64,000 bases of DNA from Flavobacterium degerlachei (GTDB lineage: Bacteria; Bacteroidota; Bacteroidia; Flavobacteriales; Flavobacteriaceae). Location of the stretch: contig NZ_FNMV01000005.1 in assembly GCF_900106645.1 (NCBI RefSeq), positions 62,001-126,000 on the forward strand, given 5' to 3'. The notes below the pieces were generated by a model that was not told the origin of the DNA, searched no databases, and worked only from the letters and a program-made list of their open reading frames with translations. How positions within the stretch are numbered: position 1 is the first letter of the stretch; each line of letters opens with the position of its first letter. This document shows positions 28,683 through 38,344 of this stretch, one piece after another. A program made the position numbers and the translations under genes.

Positions 28683-29540
28683 TTATTTCCTCAAACTTTT
28701 TATGATTGCCATGACATCTTCATCGCCTAAACCTTCATATTGTGCGGCAGAATAGCTATCAAATAGAGGTTCGATTAATGGCGTATTTAATCCTGCTTCT
28801 TTGGCTAATCCCAAGTCTTTTACTAAATGTTTTAGCGCAAAAGCGGCGGGGTAGGAATCTTCTAAAATCGAAGTTGACTTTATTTTGGTGATTCCGTTGC
28901 CACAAGCTCCTTCATTAATAATGCTAAGCATATCCTCTTTACTTACGCCGTTGTTTTCGGCAAAAATTATGGTTTCCGCTAATCCCTGAAGGTTGAGTCC
29001 CAATAAATAATTAATGGCCAACTTGGCAGAACTTGCAACGCCAGCCGCCCCTACATGGATGGATATTTTTCCTAACACATCAAAAACGGGTTTGACTTTT
29101 TGGTAGCTTTCGGCAGTTGATCCAACAAGAATTACCAGTGTCCCATCTTGTGCGGGTTTTACGCTTCCAGAAACAGGTGCATCTACAAAAGCCACTTCCT
29201 TCTTGCTGCAATTAGTTGATAAATATCGAGAAGTAGCGGGAGATACTGTACTCATATTTATGATGATTTTATCTGGATATTCTCTATTCAATAGTCCTGA
29301 AGGACCTTCAAAAATTTCTTTTACCGCTTCATCATTTGATAACATGGTCAAAACAACATCACAACTTTCCATCAGTTCTTGCGGACTGTTGGCAGATTTT
29401 GCCCCTGCTTCAATAAGAGGAGTTTCCTTGTCTTTGGTTCGGTTGAAAACTGTAACTTCAAAATTCGCTTTTAACAAGTTTAGAACCATTGGATTCCCCA
29501 TGTTTCCAAGGCCAATCCAACCTAATTTTAAGCTATTCAT
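28683..29540 (-). CDS. NAD(P)-dependent beta-hydroxyacid dehydrogenase
   Basis: This is a 285-residue member of the 3-hydroxyisobutyrate dehydrogenase / glyoxylate-succinic semialdehyde reductase family. It has the dinucleotide fold GWIGLGNMGNPM at residues 8-19, NRT for cofactor choice near residue 34 (suggesting NADPH), the substrate motif VDAPVSGSVKPAQDGTL, and the catalytic lysine in SSAKLAINYLLG. The best guess is a GLYR-type reductase of small aldehydes; the substrate cannot be set from sequence. There is no obvious pathway neighbour. Confidence 0.9.
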   Translation of the reverse strand: MNSLKLGWIGLGNMGNPMVLNLLKANFEVTVFNRTKDKETPLIEAGAKSANSPQELMESCDVVLTMLSNDEAVKEIFEGPSGLLNREYPDKIIINMSTVSPATSRYLSTNCSKKEVAFVDAPVSGSVKPAQDGTLVILVGSTAESYQKVKPVFDVLGKISIHVGAAGVASSAKLAINYLLGLNLQGLAETIIFAENNGVSKEDMLSIINEGACGNGITKIKSTSILEDSYPAAFALKHLVKDLGLAKEAGLNTPLIEPLFDSYSAAQYEGLGDEDVMAIIKSLRK

Positions 29541-30115
29541 TTTATATTATTTTTAAATATATTTTATCTATTTAGATATTCGAATCGATTGGTATGACGC
29601 CAAATCCGACACTAAATTACGTTTATTATGGTTTTGAAATAGAAAAGCGGCAAAATAGATTGTGATAAAAACGAAAAATATTAAAATGAGCAGTGTTTGA
29701 TTTTTTTTTAAATAGGAGCTCTTTTAGTGAACTAGCTTTCTTTCAACTCTGTTAAAGGAACAATTAAATTTAAATTCACTAAAACTAAAGTTTAATTAGA
29801 CTAATTATAAATAAAATAAAATGTAGATTTGACATATATTAAAAAAGAGTAGGCTAAAAATGTTTATTTGATTAAAAAAATCAAATAAAAAAAGATAATG
29901 AAATACCTAATACAAGTGAATAAAGTATGTAAGAATTACTTTATTTAGTTGGCAGTTGTTTTATTGGTCTGTTAGTAAGTGTAATACGTATCGGTTGTTC
30001 GGTAGCTATTAGTCTTCAATAACTGATTAATGACTTTCAAAATCTAGCGATTAATTTGATAATTCAGTTATTTTTTTAATTTTGCTTTTTTACAAATCAC
30101 ACTATTATTTAATTA
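29541..30115. other. 575-base AT-rich region upstream of the sigma factor gene
   Basis: No gene is seen. TTTATTTGATT (29863-29873) and AATCAAATAAA (29879-29889) form a perfect 11-base inverted repeat with an A5 loop and no adjacent T-tract, so it is a candidate operator rather than a terminator. The sigma factor promoter lies at the right end. No TAnnTTTG box was seen for the divergent dehydrogenase gene. Confidence 0.5.
30055..30084 (+). promoter_or_regulatory. housekeeping promoter TTTG-N18-TAATTTTG for the ECF sigma gene
   Basis: TTTG at 30055-30058 and TAATTTTG at 30077-30084 match both Bacteroidota promoter elements with an 18-base spacer. It is the best promoter in the window. The transcript would start near 30091, about 25 bases before the ATG. 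It implies basal transcription of the sigma factor by the housekeeping sigma. Confidence 0.72.
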
Positions 30116-30718
30116 ATGGAAGAAATAAATCATAATGAGTTAGTCCAATTTAAATCTTTTAAAGATGGGGATGACTTGGCTTTTAATTTCTTTTTCAATA
30201 AATATTACAATCGGGTCTTAGGTTTTAGTATTCAATTTATATATGACCAAGATGAAGCTAAAAACGTTACTCAAGAGGCTTTTTTGAAATTATGGATTAA
30301 TAAACATAAAATTGAGACGGTAAACGGTATTCAATCCTTCTTGTTTACTTATGCAAAATCAATATGCTTAAATCTTTTGAGGCATAATAAAGTTAAAGAC
30401 AAATTTAGAAATGAATTATTGAATCAAAAAGAAAGACAATTAGACTTTGAAATTTTGAATTCAATCCCTTTCGATGTACTAGAATTATCAGAACTAGAAA
30501 TTTTGATTAACAAAGTTATTGGTGAGCTTCCTGAGAAAACAAAACTAGTCTACTTAAAAAAACGTTTTGAGCATAAAAAAAACGAAGAAATTGCTTGTGA
30601 GTTAGGTGTTACGCAAAAAGCTGTTGAAGCCCATATGACAAAGGCTTTAAAAATTTTAAAAGAGCAATTATCTGACTATTTACCTTCATTACTTATAATC
30701 ACTTTGTTAAATAGTTAA
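30116..30718 (+). CDS. ECF sigma-70 family factor (FecI-like)
   Basis: It directs RNA polymerase to the promoter of a surface-uptake locus when released by FecR. The 200-residue product has sigma region 2 (FNFFFNKYYNRVLGFSIQFI, DQDEAKNVTQEAFLKLW) and region 4 (LPEKTKLVYLKKRFEHKKNEEI with the helix-turn-helix LGVTQKAVEAHMTKALK). A hydrophobic tail DYLPSLLIITLLNS ends the protein. The next gene is its cognate FecR, 184 bases away, followed by SusC/SusD: the standard Bacteroidota sigma/anti-sigma/transporter order. Confidence 0.95.
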   Translation: MEEINHNELVQFKSFKDGDDLAFNFFFNKYYNRVLGFSIQFIYDQDEAKNVTQEAFLKLWINKHKIETVNGIQSFLFTYAKSICLNLLRHNKVKDKFRNELLNQKERQLDFEILNSIPFDVLELSELEILINKVIGELPEKTKLVYLKKRFEHKKNEEIACELGVTQKAVEAHMTKALKILKEQLSDYLPSLLIITLLNS

Positions 30719-30902
30719 AAAAATATTAAATTTTAACATAGGGTATTTAAATTGTTAAGTGTACTTACTTAAGGGATGCTCATATACCTATTTCCTAAAT
30801 CTATTTATTTCCACTTCCTGTTGCATTTATTAGCTAGGGAATAAGAAACAAATTTGGCAGCTCCTCATTATAAATAACTGTTTTTTAAGTAAAAATAAAA
30901 AT

Positions 30903-32012
30903 ATGATTCCTGAACTGATTTTTAAATATTTAGATAATCAAGCTACTGAAGATGAAATGCTCACTGTTTTTAGATGGATTGAAGAATCCGAAGAGAATAA
31001 GAAGCAATTTATCGCATTAAAAAAAGCATGGGCGCTAACGATAAGTGGAAATGTAGATTGTCGAATTGCTTTGCAGGATTTTTACAATAAAAAGCGAAAA
31101 TCTTCAAGAAGTAAGTTATATCATTTCTTACGCTATGCAGCTATTGTTGTGGTTTTTATTTGCTTAGGTAAAACAACAACAGACTCTGATTTATTCACTG
31201 GTATGGAGCAAAAACAAATAGTGCTAGAATTAGGTAATGGTGCAGTGCAGTACTTAACTCCAAAACAGTCAAAAAAATGGTCTGATAAAAAAGGGGGGCC
31301 TTTGGCACAGCAGAGTGAAGATGAACTTATTTATCAGGGACATGTACCCAATAATGAGGTGGTGTATAATTCGCTTACCGTTCCTTTCGGAAAGACTTTT
31401 AATGTAACTCTTTCTGACGGAACTCATGTACAACTGAATGCAGGAACAACTTTTAAGTATCCAGAGCAATTTGGGATTGATTCAAATAGAAAAGTGTATT
31501 TGACTGGAGAGGCCTTTTTTGATGTTGCCAAAGATAAGCTACATCCTTTTATAGTAGAATCGAATCATGTTACTGTGGAAGTGTTAGGAACCAGATTCAA
31601 TTTAAATGCTTATCAAGATGAAGGGGAAGTACAAACTGTTTTAGTTGAAGGTAGTGTAAGATTGTCTGAGCTTGCAAACAATACTAATCAGAGCATTTTA
31701 ACTCCAAATCATATAGGAATATGGGACGAGACCTCACATAAGTTTGCTGTTAAATTAGTCGATGTTCAGCTTTATACTTCTTGGATGAATGGGGAACTTA
31801 TATTCAGAGATGCATCATTTGGTACAATTTGTAAAAAAATGGAAAGGGCTTTTGATGTCACCATTTTGAACACTAATGCCAATCTATTTAAACAAAAATT
31901 TACAGGTACAATAAAAATGAAGGAATCTAAAATAGAAGATATTTTAGATTTATTAAAACTTGACACACAATTTAAATACAGTAAAAAAGGAAGAACTATT
32001 GAGATAGAATAG
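30903..32012 (+). CDS. FecR-type anti-sigma factor
   Basis: It spans the inner membrane, binds the ECF sigma factor in the cytoplasm and senses the SusC STN domain in the periplasm. The 369-residue product has a cytoplasmic N-terminal helical region (residues 1-70), one short membrane span near 77-89 (YAAIVVVFICLG) and a periplasmic FecR domain (VPFGKTFNVTLSDGTHVQLN to VTVEVLGTRFNLNAY). A C-terminal DUF4974-type domain (MERAFDVTI, IEDILDLLKLDTQFKY) follows. The susC gene starts 41 bases after the stop. Confidence 0.95.
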   Translation: MIPELIFKYLDNQATEDEMLTVFRWIEESEENKKQFIALKKAWALTISGNVDCRIALQDFYNKKRKSSRSKLYHFLRYAAIVVVFICLGKTTTDSDLFTGMEQKQIVLELGNGAVQYLTPKQSKKWSDKKGGPLAQQSEDELIYQGHVPNNEVVYNSLTVPFGKTFNVTLSDGTHVQLNAGTTFKYPEQFGIDSNRKVYLTGEAFFDVAKDKLHPFIVESNHVTVEVLGTRFNLNAYQDEGEVQTVLVEGSVRLSELANNTNQSILTPNHIGIWDETSHKFAVKLVDVQLYTSWMNGELIFRDASFGTICKKMERAFDVTILNTNANLFKQKFTGTIKMKESKIEDILDLLKLDTQFKYSKKGRTIEIE

Positions 32013-32053
32013 ACAATTATCAATTAACCAAAAACTAACCAAAATTAAACCGA

Positions 32054-35000
32054 ATGAAGTTAACATTAGCCCGCTGTTTGCAGAAAACCATACTGACTTT
32101 AGGGATGATCTTAGTATGTATGAATACTTTTTCCCAAAAGACTTCTCAAACTCTTACTTTAAAAATTAAGGACGAACCTTTAAATGTAGTTATCAAATCA
32201 ATAGAGGAGCAAACAAATTACCGTGTCATTTACAATGTAAAAAAAATTGATGGAAATCAGAAAATAACGATTTCAGTACAAAATGCAAAGCTTGAAGAGG
32301 TTTTACAGAGTATCTTTAAATACAAGAAAATATCTTTTTTTATACAAAAACAACAAATTTTATTACTTCCCAAAAATGATAATGAATCTTTAAACCTAAA
32401 AGAGCGCTTTATTAAGGGGACTGTTGTAGATGTAAAAGATCATACACCCATTCCAGGAGCAACCATTTTATTGCAAGGAACTTCGATGGGAGCTATTACT
32501 GATAGTAATGGGAAATTTGCATATTCTTTGAAAGGAGATGATATAGAAAATATGGTTTTAGAAATTTCGTCAATGGGTATGATATCCATCGTTCAACGGA
32601 TAGGGAAAACTCATGATTTTCTCTTTGAAATGGAGCAATTTAGAGATGAGTTAGATCAAGTTGTCATAACCTCTTCTTATGGAACTAAGAAAAGGAAGGA
32701 AGAGATTGTGGGGAGTATTTCTACACTAAATGCTGAAGATATTGCAGTTGAACAAGCTTCAGAAAGTATTGATAAAATTGTGGGCGGACAGATTGCTGGG
32801 GTGTTGATTGAAAATACTTCAGGGATAGGAGGACCAGTTAAAATTAATATTCGAGGACAGGGAAGTTTGAGTTCTTTGACTAATTCTAATTTAGGAACGT
32901 CAACTCAACCACTAATAATTGTTGACGGAGTGATTATGAGTGAGGAAGTGGGAATTGACAGTCAATTCTTCGATGCAAGCGGTACATTTTCTGAAAACTT
33001 ATCCAATCCCTTAGCTCAAATTTCGCCAGAGAATATCGAAAGTTTCACGGTTTTAAAAGATGCTGCAGCTGTTAGTATCTACGGTGCTGACGGTGCAAAC
33101 GGTGTGATTTTGATCACTACTAAAAAAGGAAAAAAGGGAAAAGCGAAGTTTGGATTCTCAAATCAACTAGGTGTTTCATCTGCAATTAATCCCATTAAGT
33201 ATTTGAGCGGATCCCAATATACTGACTTACGTAATGAATATTTAAAAAACAGTCAGATTAGTTATACTGCGGTGCCTTTTAACGGGATTGATACAGATTG
33301 GTTTGATTTGCTTAATGTCGCCGGGGTGTATAATAAATACAATTTCTCTGTGTCTGGGGGCAATAATAAAATATCATACCGAACAAGCTTAAGTTACCTT
33401 GACATTGACGAACCTCAAAAAGGTAATAAAACAAAACAGCTAAATGCGGGTATAAATTTAGGATACAATTTAGATAAACTTAATTTTAGCTTGTCTTTAA
33501 ACCCAAGTTACATTCAAAAGAATGCACCTAATATTTACTACAGTTATGCTTTTGCTCCTAATATATCTCCATACAATTCGGATGGATCTTATGCAAATGT
33601 TGGTGTGTCAGGTCTAGGAAATCCACTCGCAGCTATTGAACAAAATAAGAACATAACAGATAGCTACGGACTTATAGGAAGTTTGAATGTGTCCTATGAA
33701 TGGAACAAGAATTTGAGTTTTTCTTCCCTTTTTGGTATAGATTATAAAGATAAAACGCAAGACAGGTATTTTTCTGGTGAAAATGAAAGCGGCCAATACA
33801 ATGGGACATTTACATTGGAGGGAATTCAATACGCAAACTGGGGCAGGCGATTATTAAACCAAAGAAATTCTACTAAATGGAATTGGCAAGGTCAGGCATT
33901 GTTCAACAAGAATCTAAATGTTAATCATACCATTGATGGAATTGTTGGCTTTGAACTTTCTGATGACCGTACTAATTTTAGCTATTCGTCAGGTAGAGGT
34001 TATGTGAATCCAAATATTATTAACAGTGTTACAGATGCGATTCGCGATGACGACCCATCTACCACAATTGATGAAACTACGGGAAATCAAAACTATAGTG
34101 AAGATATTAGTTATAATTCTAGAGTGTCTTTCTTTTCTCAATTCAATTACAATTATAAAAAAAGATATTATTTCTTAGGGAACTTTAGGCGCGATGAAAG
34201 CTCGGTTTTTGGGGATGATACTAACGTTGCGTTTAATGGAGGAGCAGGAGTTAGTTGGATCATAAGTAACGAGAGTTTTATGGAATCAACGACAGCAATT
34301 GATTTGTTGAAATTAAAGTTTAGCTATGGAACAACTGGAAACTCAAGAATAGGTTCTTATCGTTCGAAAGGACTTTACAGTATAAGTGAAATAGGTTATA
34401 ATGGATATGAAGGAGCATACACAAGTGCAGCTCCAAACGGAAGACTGAGTTGGGAAAAAAACACAAAACTTAATATAGGTCTCGATTTTAATGTGCTAAA
34501 AAGGCTAGAGTTAACTGTTGAATATTATTATAACGACTTGAAAGATTTAATAACAAGTCGAGATATCCCAACAGAAACGGGCTATTCTTCTATACAATTA
34601 AATGCAGCAAGCATGTATAATAAAGGAGTCGAATTTACAACGAGAGTAAAATGGGCACAAAGCGATAAGTTCAAATGGTCAACTTCCTTTAACATCTCTA
34701 CAGTTGAAAATAAAGTGACGGACCTAATTGGTTTAGGGAGTAACTATTCGGTATCTGAAAAAGCACTAGCGCAAAAAATAGGATATAGTACCTCGACTAT
34801 TTGGGGAATAAAATGGGTTGGTGTAGATCCAGCCACTGGAAGGGATTTATTAGAAAAAGACGGTCAAGTGTATGATGCTGCTACCTATAGGAGCTTATTT
34901 GATTCTTCAGATTGGGTGCCTATTGGGAATAGTCAACCTAAAGCCTTTGGAGGTTTTAATAATAGTATTACGATTAATAAAAATATTGTTTTCTCAGTCA

Positions 35001-35404
35001 GAGGAGCATTTCAATTAGGAGGTGATTTTTTAGCAGATAATAGTTTAATCTCAAAATATAATATTACGTCAAATAGAAACTTATCTGTAAACGCCTATGA
35101 TTATTGGCAAAATCAAGGAGATTTAGTCTCGCAACCTCTGATAACTAGTACTACGACAATTGTTCCTAACATGAGTAAGTATCTGTACGATGCAACCTAT
35201 TTAAAGATTAGTAATATTAATTTAAGCTATAACGTTCCTGTAAAAAAGACCTTTCTAGATGCGTTGTCCATTTTTGTTGATGTTTCAAATGTGGTGTATT
35301 GGTATAAAGAGAAAAGCCCATCAGGGATGAATGGAATACGTGAATTTAATTTTTCCTACCCACAAGCAAGAACCATTTCTTGTGGAATTAACACTAAATT
35401 TTAA
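32054..35404 (+). CDS. SusC/RagA TonB-linked outer-membrane transporter with STN domain
   Basis: This is the outer-membrane channel of a SusCD pair, energised by TonB. The 1116-residue product has a signal peptide (to about residue 27), an STN domain (about 35-105, signalling to FecR), a carboxypeptidase-regulatory-like domain (IKGTVVDVKDHTPIPGATILLQGTS onward), a TonB-box-like DQVVITSS near 210, and a plug (IVGGQIAGVLIENTSG, NIRGQGSLSS, VLKDAAAVSIYGADGANGVI). The barrel runs to the C-terminus ARTISCGINTKF. The ligand is unknown. The STN domain is what makes FecR control plausible. Confidence 0.96.
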   Translation: MKLTLARCLQKTILTLGMILVCMNTFSQKTSQTLTLKIKDEPLNVVIKSIEEQTNYRVIYNVKKIDGNQKITISVQNAKLEEVLQSIFKYKKISFFIQKQQILLLPKNDNESLNLKERFIKGTVVDVKDHTPIPGATILLQGTSMGAITDSNGKFAYSLKGDDIENMVLEISSMGMISIVQRIGKTHDFLFEMEQFRDELDQVVITSSYGTKKRKEEIVGSISTLNAEDIAVEQASESIDKIVGGQIAGVLIENTSGIGGPVKINIRGQGSLSSLTNSNLGTSTQPLIIVDGVIMSEEVGIDSQFFDASGTFSENLSNPLAQISPENIESFTVLKDAAAVSIYGADGANGVILITTKKGKKGKAKFGFSNQLGVSSAINPIKYLSGSQYTDLRNEYLKNSQISYTAVPFNGIDTDWFDLLNVAGVYNKYNFSVSGGNNKISYRTSLSYLDIDEPQKGNKTKQLNAGINLGYNLDKLNFSLSLNPSYIQKNAPNIYYSYAFAPNISPYNSDGSYANVGVSGLGNPLAAIEQNKNITDSYGLIGSLNVSYEWNKNLSFSSLFGIDYKDKTQDRYFSGENESGQYNGTFTLEGIQYANWGRRLLNQRNSTKWNWQGQALFNKNLNVNHTIDGIVGFELSDDRTNFSYSSGRGYVNPNIINSVTDAIRDDDPSTTIDETTGNQNYSEDISYNSRVSFFSQFNYNYKKRYYFLGNFRRDESSVFGDDTNVAFNGGAGVSWIISNESFMESTTAIDLLKLKFSYGTTGNSRIGSYRSKGLYSISEIGYNGYEGAYTSAAPNGRLSWEKNTKLNIGLDFNVLKRLELTVEYYYNDLKDLITSRDIPTETGYSSIQLNAASMYNKGVEFTTRVKWAQSDKFKWSTSFNISTVENKVTDLIGLGSNYSVSEKALAQKIGYSTSTIWGIKWVGVDPATGRDLLEKDGQVYDAATYRSLFDSSDWVPIGNSQPKAFGGFNNSITINKNIVFSVRGAFQLGGDFLADNSLISKYNITSNRNLSVNAYDYWQNQGDLVSQPLITSTTTIVPNMSKYLYDATYLKISNINLSYNVPVKKTFLDALSIFVDVSNVVYWYKEKSPSGMNGIREFNFSYPQARTISCGINTKF

Positions 35405-35405
35405 T

Positions 35406-36884
35406 ATGATGAACAATTTTAAAATAGCATATTACACTAGATTTATAAGTGCGCTTACTTTATTTTTCCTATTGCAAAGTTGTACTGATTTTCTCGAACA
35501 AGAACCGGGATCTCAAACTTCTATAACAGAACAACTAGCTACTAAAAAAGGTGTGTTGAGTGCATTAAATGGCGTTTATGAAGCGCTTGAGGAGGATGTA
35601 AGAGGAGGTTATACTGTCTACGCCGATGTACAAGGCGGGAATCTTAAATTTTCACCTACAATTTCAGGTAGTAGTAAAGGATTAATTACTGTGCCAATTG
35701 GTATAGAAAATATTTACTCGTTTCAAGATCAGGCTGATGACAGTAATTTTGGCAGTTTCTATGATGATAGTTATGACATTATAAATCAAACAAATTTAAT
35801 TTTAGAATATGTCGACGCCTTATCTGATGCGTCAGAAACTGAAAAGAAGCAAATAAAAGCAGAGGCTTATGCAATTAGAGCATATACTCATTATTTACTA
35901 ACCTTAGTCTATAGTCAGGCCATAGATAAAGACGCTTCTGGCTCCCAGCTTGGAATCGTATATAATAAAATTACTTTGAAGAGCGGTCTTGTATACCCTA
36001 AGAGAGAAACTTTGACTGATTCGTATTCTTTCATTATTGAGGACATTAAAGCTGCATTGGACAATTTTTCCAGTGGCTCTGTTTTGACAGGTCCCTCATA
36101 TTCGTATTTTAATAGTACAAATTCAAAAGCATTATTAGCACGAGTTTATTTGTCTAAAAATGATTGGCAAAATGCATTTGATGCAGCCAATGATGTGATC
36201 TTAAATTCAGGTGTTGAATTAATGAGCAGTGCTAATTATATTGCGCAATGGGAAAAAACGGATCTTCCAATTTCGGAAACTTTATTAGAATTTTCGGTTC
36301 CTAGAGATAGCGGTGGATCAGTAGGAGGCTCATTATCTAGTTATTTTGGTTATTTTTCAAGTACGAATTATAATAAATATGTTGCTTCTCAAGATCTATT
36401 GCAACTTTTCGAAACTGCCGATATTAGAAAGCAGCTGTTTTTAGAGAAGGCGCTTCCTACATTAAAAGATGGAGAATTTGTGAATGTTAATTACTATTTT
36501 ACTAAAAAGTTTCAAGATAATGCGGGATACTCTGCATTTCGAATATCCGAGCTTTATCTGATTCGTGCCGAAGCAAGTATGGAACTTGGAAAAACGGAAG
36601 CGGCTATTGCAGATATTAATAGTATTAGGACAAGAGCTAATGCTAGTTTGCTGAAATCTACAGATGATTTAGAAGGAGCCTTGTTAAATGAGAGAAGAAA
36701 AGAACTGTGTTTCGAAGGACATTTATTTTTTGATTTAGCTCGAAGACATAAAAATGTTTCTAGAAATGACGGATGCATTTCATTAAACTGTAGTTTGACT
36801 GCTCCTTCACCAAAATTTGTTTTACCGATTCCAGAAAAGAATATTAATCTTAATTCAAACTTAAAGCAAAATGAATCCTATTAA
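35406..36884 (+). CDS. SusD/RagB outer-surface lipoprotein
   Basis: This is the substrate-capturing lid of the SusCD complex. From ATG 35406 (just after the susC stop; 35409 is also possible) the product is 492 residues. A lipoprotein signal ends at LLQSC, followed by acidic TDFLEQEP, consistent with surface export. The SusD tetratricopeptide-like frame is visible in AEAYAIRAYTHYLLTLVYSQA, and the C-terminal RagB motif is YLIRAEASMELGKTEAAIADINSIR with ERRKELCFEGHLFFDLARR. The stop overlaps the next gene by 14 bases. Confidence 0.95.
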   Translation: MMNNFKIAYYTRFISALTLFFLLQSCTDFLEQEPGSQTSITEQLATKKGVLSALNGVYEALEEDVRGGYTVYADVQGGNLKFSPTISGSSKGLITVPIGIENIYSFQDQADDSNFGSFYDDSYDIINQTNLILEYVDALSDASETEKKQIKAEAYAIRAYTHYLLTLVYSQAIDKDASGSQLGIVYNKITLKSGLVYPKRETLTDSYSFIIEDIKAALDNFSSGSVLTGPSYSYFNSTNSKALLARVYLSKNDWQNAFDAANDVILNSGVELMSSANYIAQWEKTDLPISETLLEFSVPRDSGGSVGGSLSSYFGYFSSTNYNKYVASQDLLQLFETADIRKQLFLEKALPTLKDGEFVNVNYYFTKKFQDNAGYSAFRISELYLIRAEASMELGKTEAAIADINSIRTRANASLLKSTDDLEGALLNERRKELCFEGHLFFDLARRHKNVSRNDGCISLNCSLTAPSPKFVLPIPEKNINLNSNLKQNESY

Positions 36885-38340
36885 AATTATATCAGTAGTC
36901 GTTGTAGTCCTAAGTATATTCACTTCATGCTCAAAGGATGATTATAAATTAAGTGCACAGGATATTGATCCTTATGTACGATTCAATTTATTAGTAAACA
37001 GTAGTAATGCAGTCCTTGAATATCCGACTGTAAATAGTACTGCACTGCCAGTAAGCAGTTACACTAACAAATCAATAAAACCTTTAAAAATACCCGTTAC
37101 TTTAACAACAGCCACTTTAGAGAAGCCTGTTTATGTAGAATATAGTATCGTATCAACAGGAGATAATGGTAGTTTTAGCGCGACACCCAAGAACCAAGTT
37201 TCATTTGTAGGCAACCAGCTCAGTGACACAATCTACTTGTCATTTGATAAAAGATGGGAGGCCAAAGAAAAGATTACGCTAAAACTGGAAAGTGTTTCGG
37301 ACCCTTCTGTTCATATTGGAAATTTAAATACCGCCACTATAAATAATGTGATTGAAATAAATTTAGATGAGGTAAAAACGAACTTTACCTTTCAAGTTAA
37401 TAGATTAGAACTAAAAGGAGAAGTTGGTGAACAAGTTGATTTTAAAGTTAATTTTCCTAATGGTTTTATCCCTTCAGAAATTGAAAATACTAACTTTTTT
37501 AAATTTACAAATGGTTTTGACTATGTATTAACTCATGAGGATTTTGGTGATAATCGCAGTTTTGTTACCTATCATCTAAGACTATTAGAAAATTTACAAA
37601 AAGATGATGTGTATTATCAGACGGGTATTGCATTAGTACCCAATGCTAATTACACCACAACTGGGAATACTGTTTTACAAGTTTTCAAACCAATTAAAAC
37701 AGAAAGAGATGTGCAAGCTAATCCTGCCGCTCATTTTTATGACCTGTCCAATCAATATTATTTAACGTATGGAGCGCATTGGTCTGATAAAAATGGTGTT
37801 TGCACTTGGCAATCTTTCAATGCCTTCACCTTTCCAGTTGTAGTTTCGAAAGAGAATGTAAATGCGATTCAGTATAGCGGTCAAGTAACTTCTACTACAT
37901 CTGATGATGTATATCATGATGCTTTTAAAATTGGATTTAATGTTGTTTCTGGAAATGGAACAACAAATTCATTTGATTTAAAGAGATGGTTCTCCAATGA
38001 GTCTACTGATGCAGCAAATTCTCCCGGTTTTAACATTACTTCAGCAATTGAATTCTTTCCAGAAAATGGAAATAGTAAAACTAAAGGAAGTGTTCTTGTC
38101 ATTCCTCAGGATATTACCATTGGGGGAAAAAATGGTAATAGTTATAGTATTGCCATTGCAGGAGCGGGTTCCTATAAAGAAATCAGTAGTGGGTTGTTTG
38201 AAATTTCATTTGATTTAAAAGTGACTAATGATGCATTATTCGGTGGTACCGTTACTTCGCAGTATAAAATTTATAATAGCAGAACCTTTCCTACTGTAAG
38301 CCCCATAAACGAAGCTTGTATAACCGAAATAGAATTATAA
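36871..38340 (+). CDS. surface lipoprotein of unknown function in the SusCD locus
   Basis: The 489-residue product has a lipoprotein signal (FTSC at about residue 20) followed by SKDD, a Bacteroidota surface-export pattern. The N-terminal half has beta-sandwich repeats of the type found in SusE/SusF-like or BT_3987-like proteins (VYVEYSIVSTGDNGSFS, VSFVGNQLSDTIYLSF). The C-terminal half has no recognised domain. A 14-base overlap with susD and a four-base gap to the peroxidase gene show tight coupling. It probably binds the substrate at the cell surface; that is inference. Confidence 0.85.
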   Translation: MNPIKIISVVVVVLSIFTSCSKDDYKLSAQDIDPYVRFNLLVNSSNAVLEYPTVNSTALPVSSYTNKSIKPLKIPVTLTTATLEKPVYVEYSIVSTGDNGSFSATPKNQVSFVGNQLSDTIYLSFDKRWEAKEKITLKLESVSDPSVHIGNLNTATINNVIEINLDEVKTNFTFQVNRLELKGEVGEQVDFKVNFPNGFIPSEIENTNFFKFTNGFDYVLTHEDFGDNRSFVTYHLRLLENLQKDDVYYQTGIALVPNANYTTTGNTVLQVFKPIKTERDVQANPAAHFYDLSNQYYLTYGAHWSDKNGVCTWQSFNAFTFPVVVSKENVNAIQYSGQVTSTTSDDVYHDAFKIGFNVVSGNGTTNSFDLKRWFSNESTDAANSPGFNITSAIEFFPENGNSKTKGSVLVIPQDITIGGKNGNSYSIAIAGAGSYKEISSGLFEISFDLKVTNDALFGGTVTSQYKIYNSRTFPTVSPINEACITEIEL

Positions 38341-38344
38341 AAAG

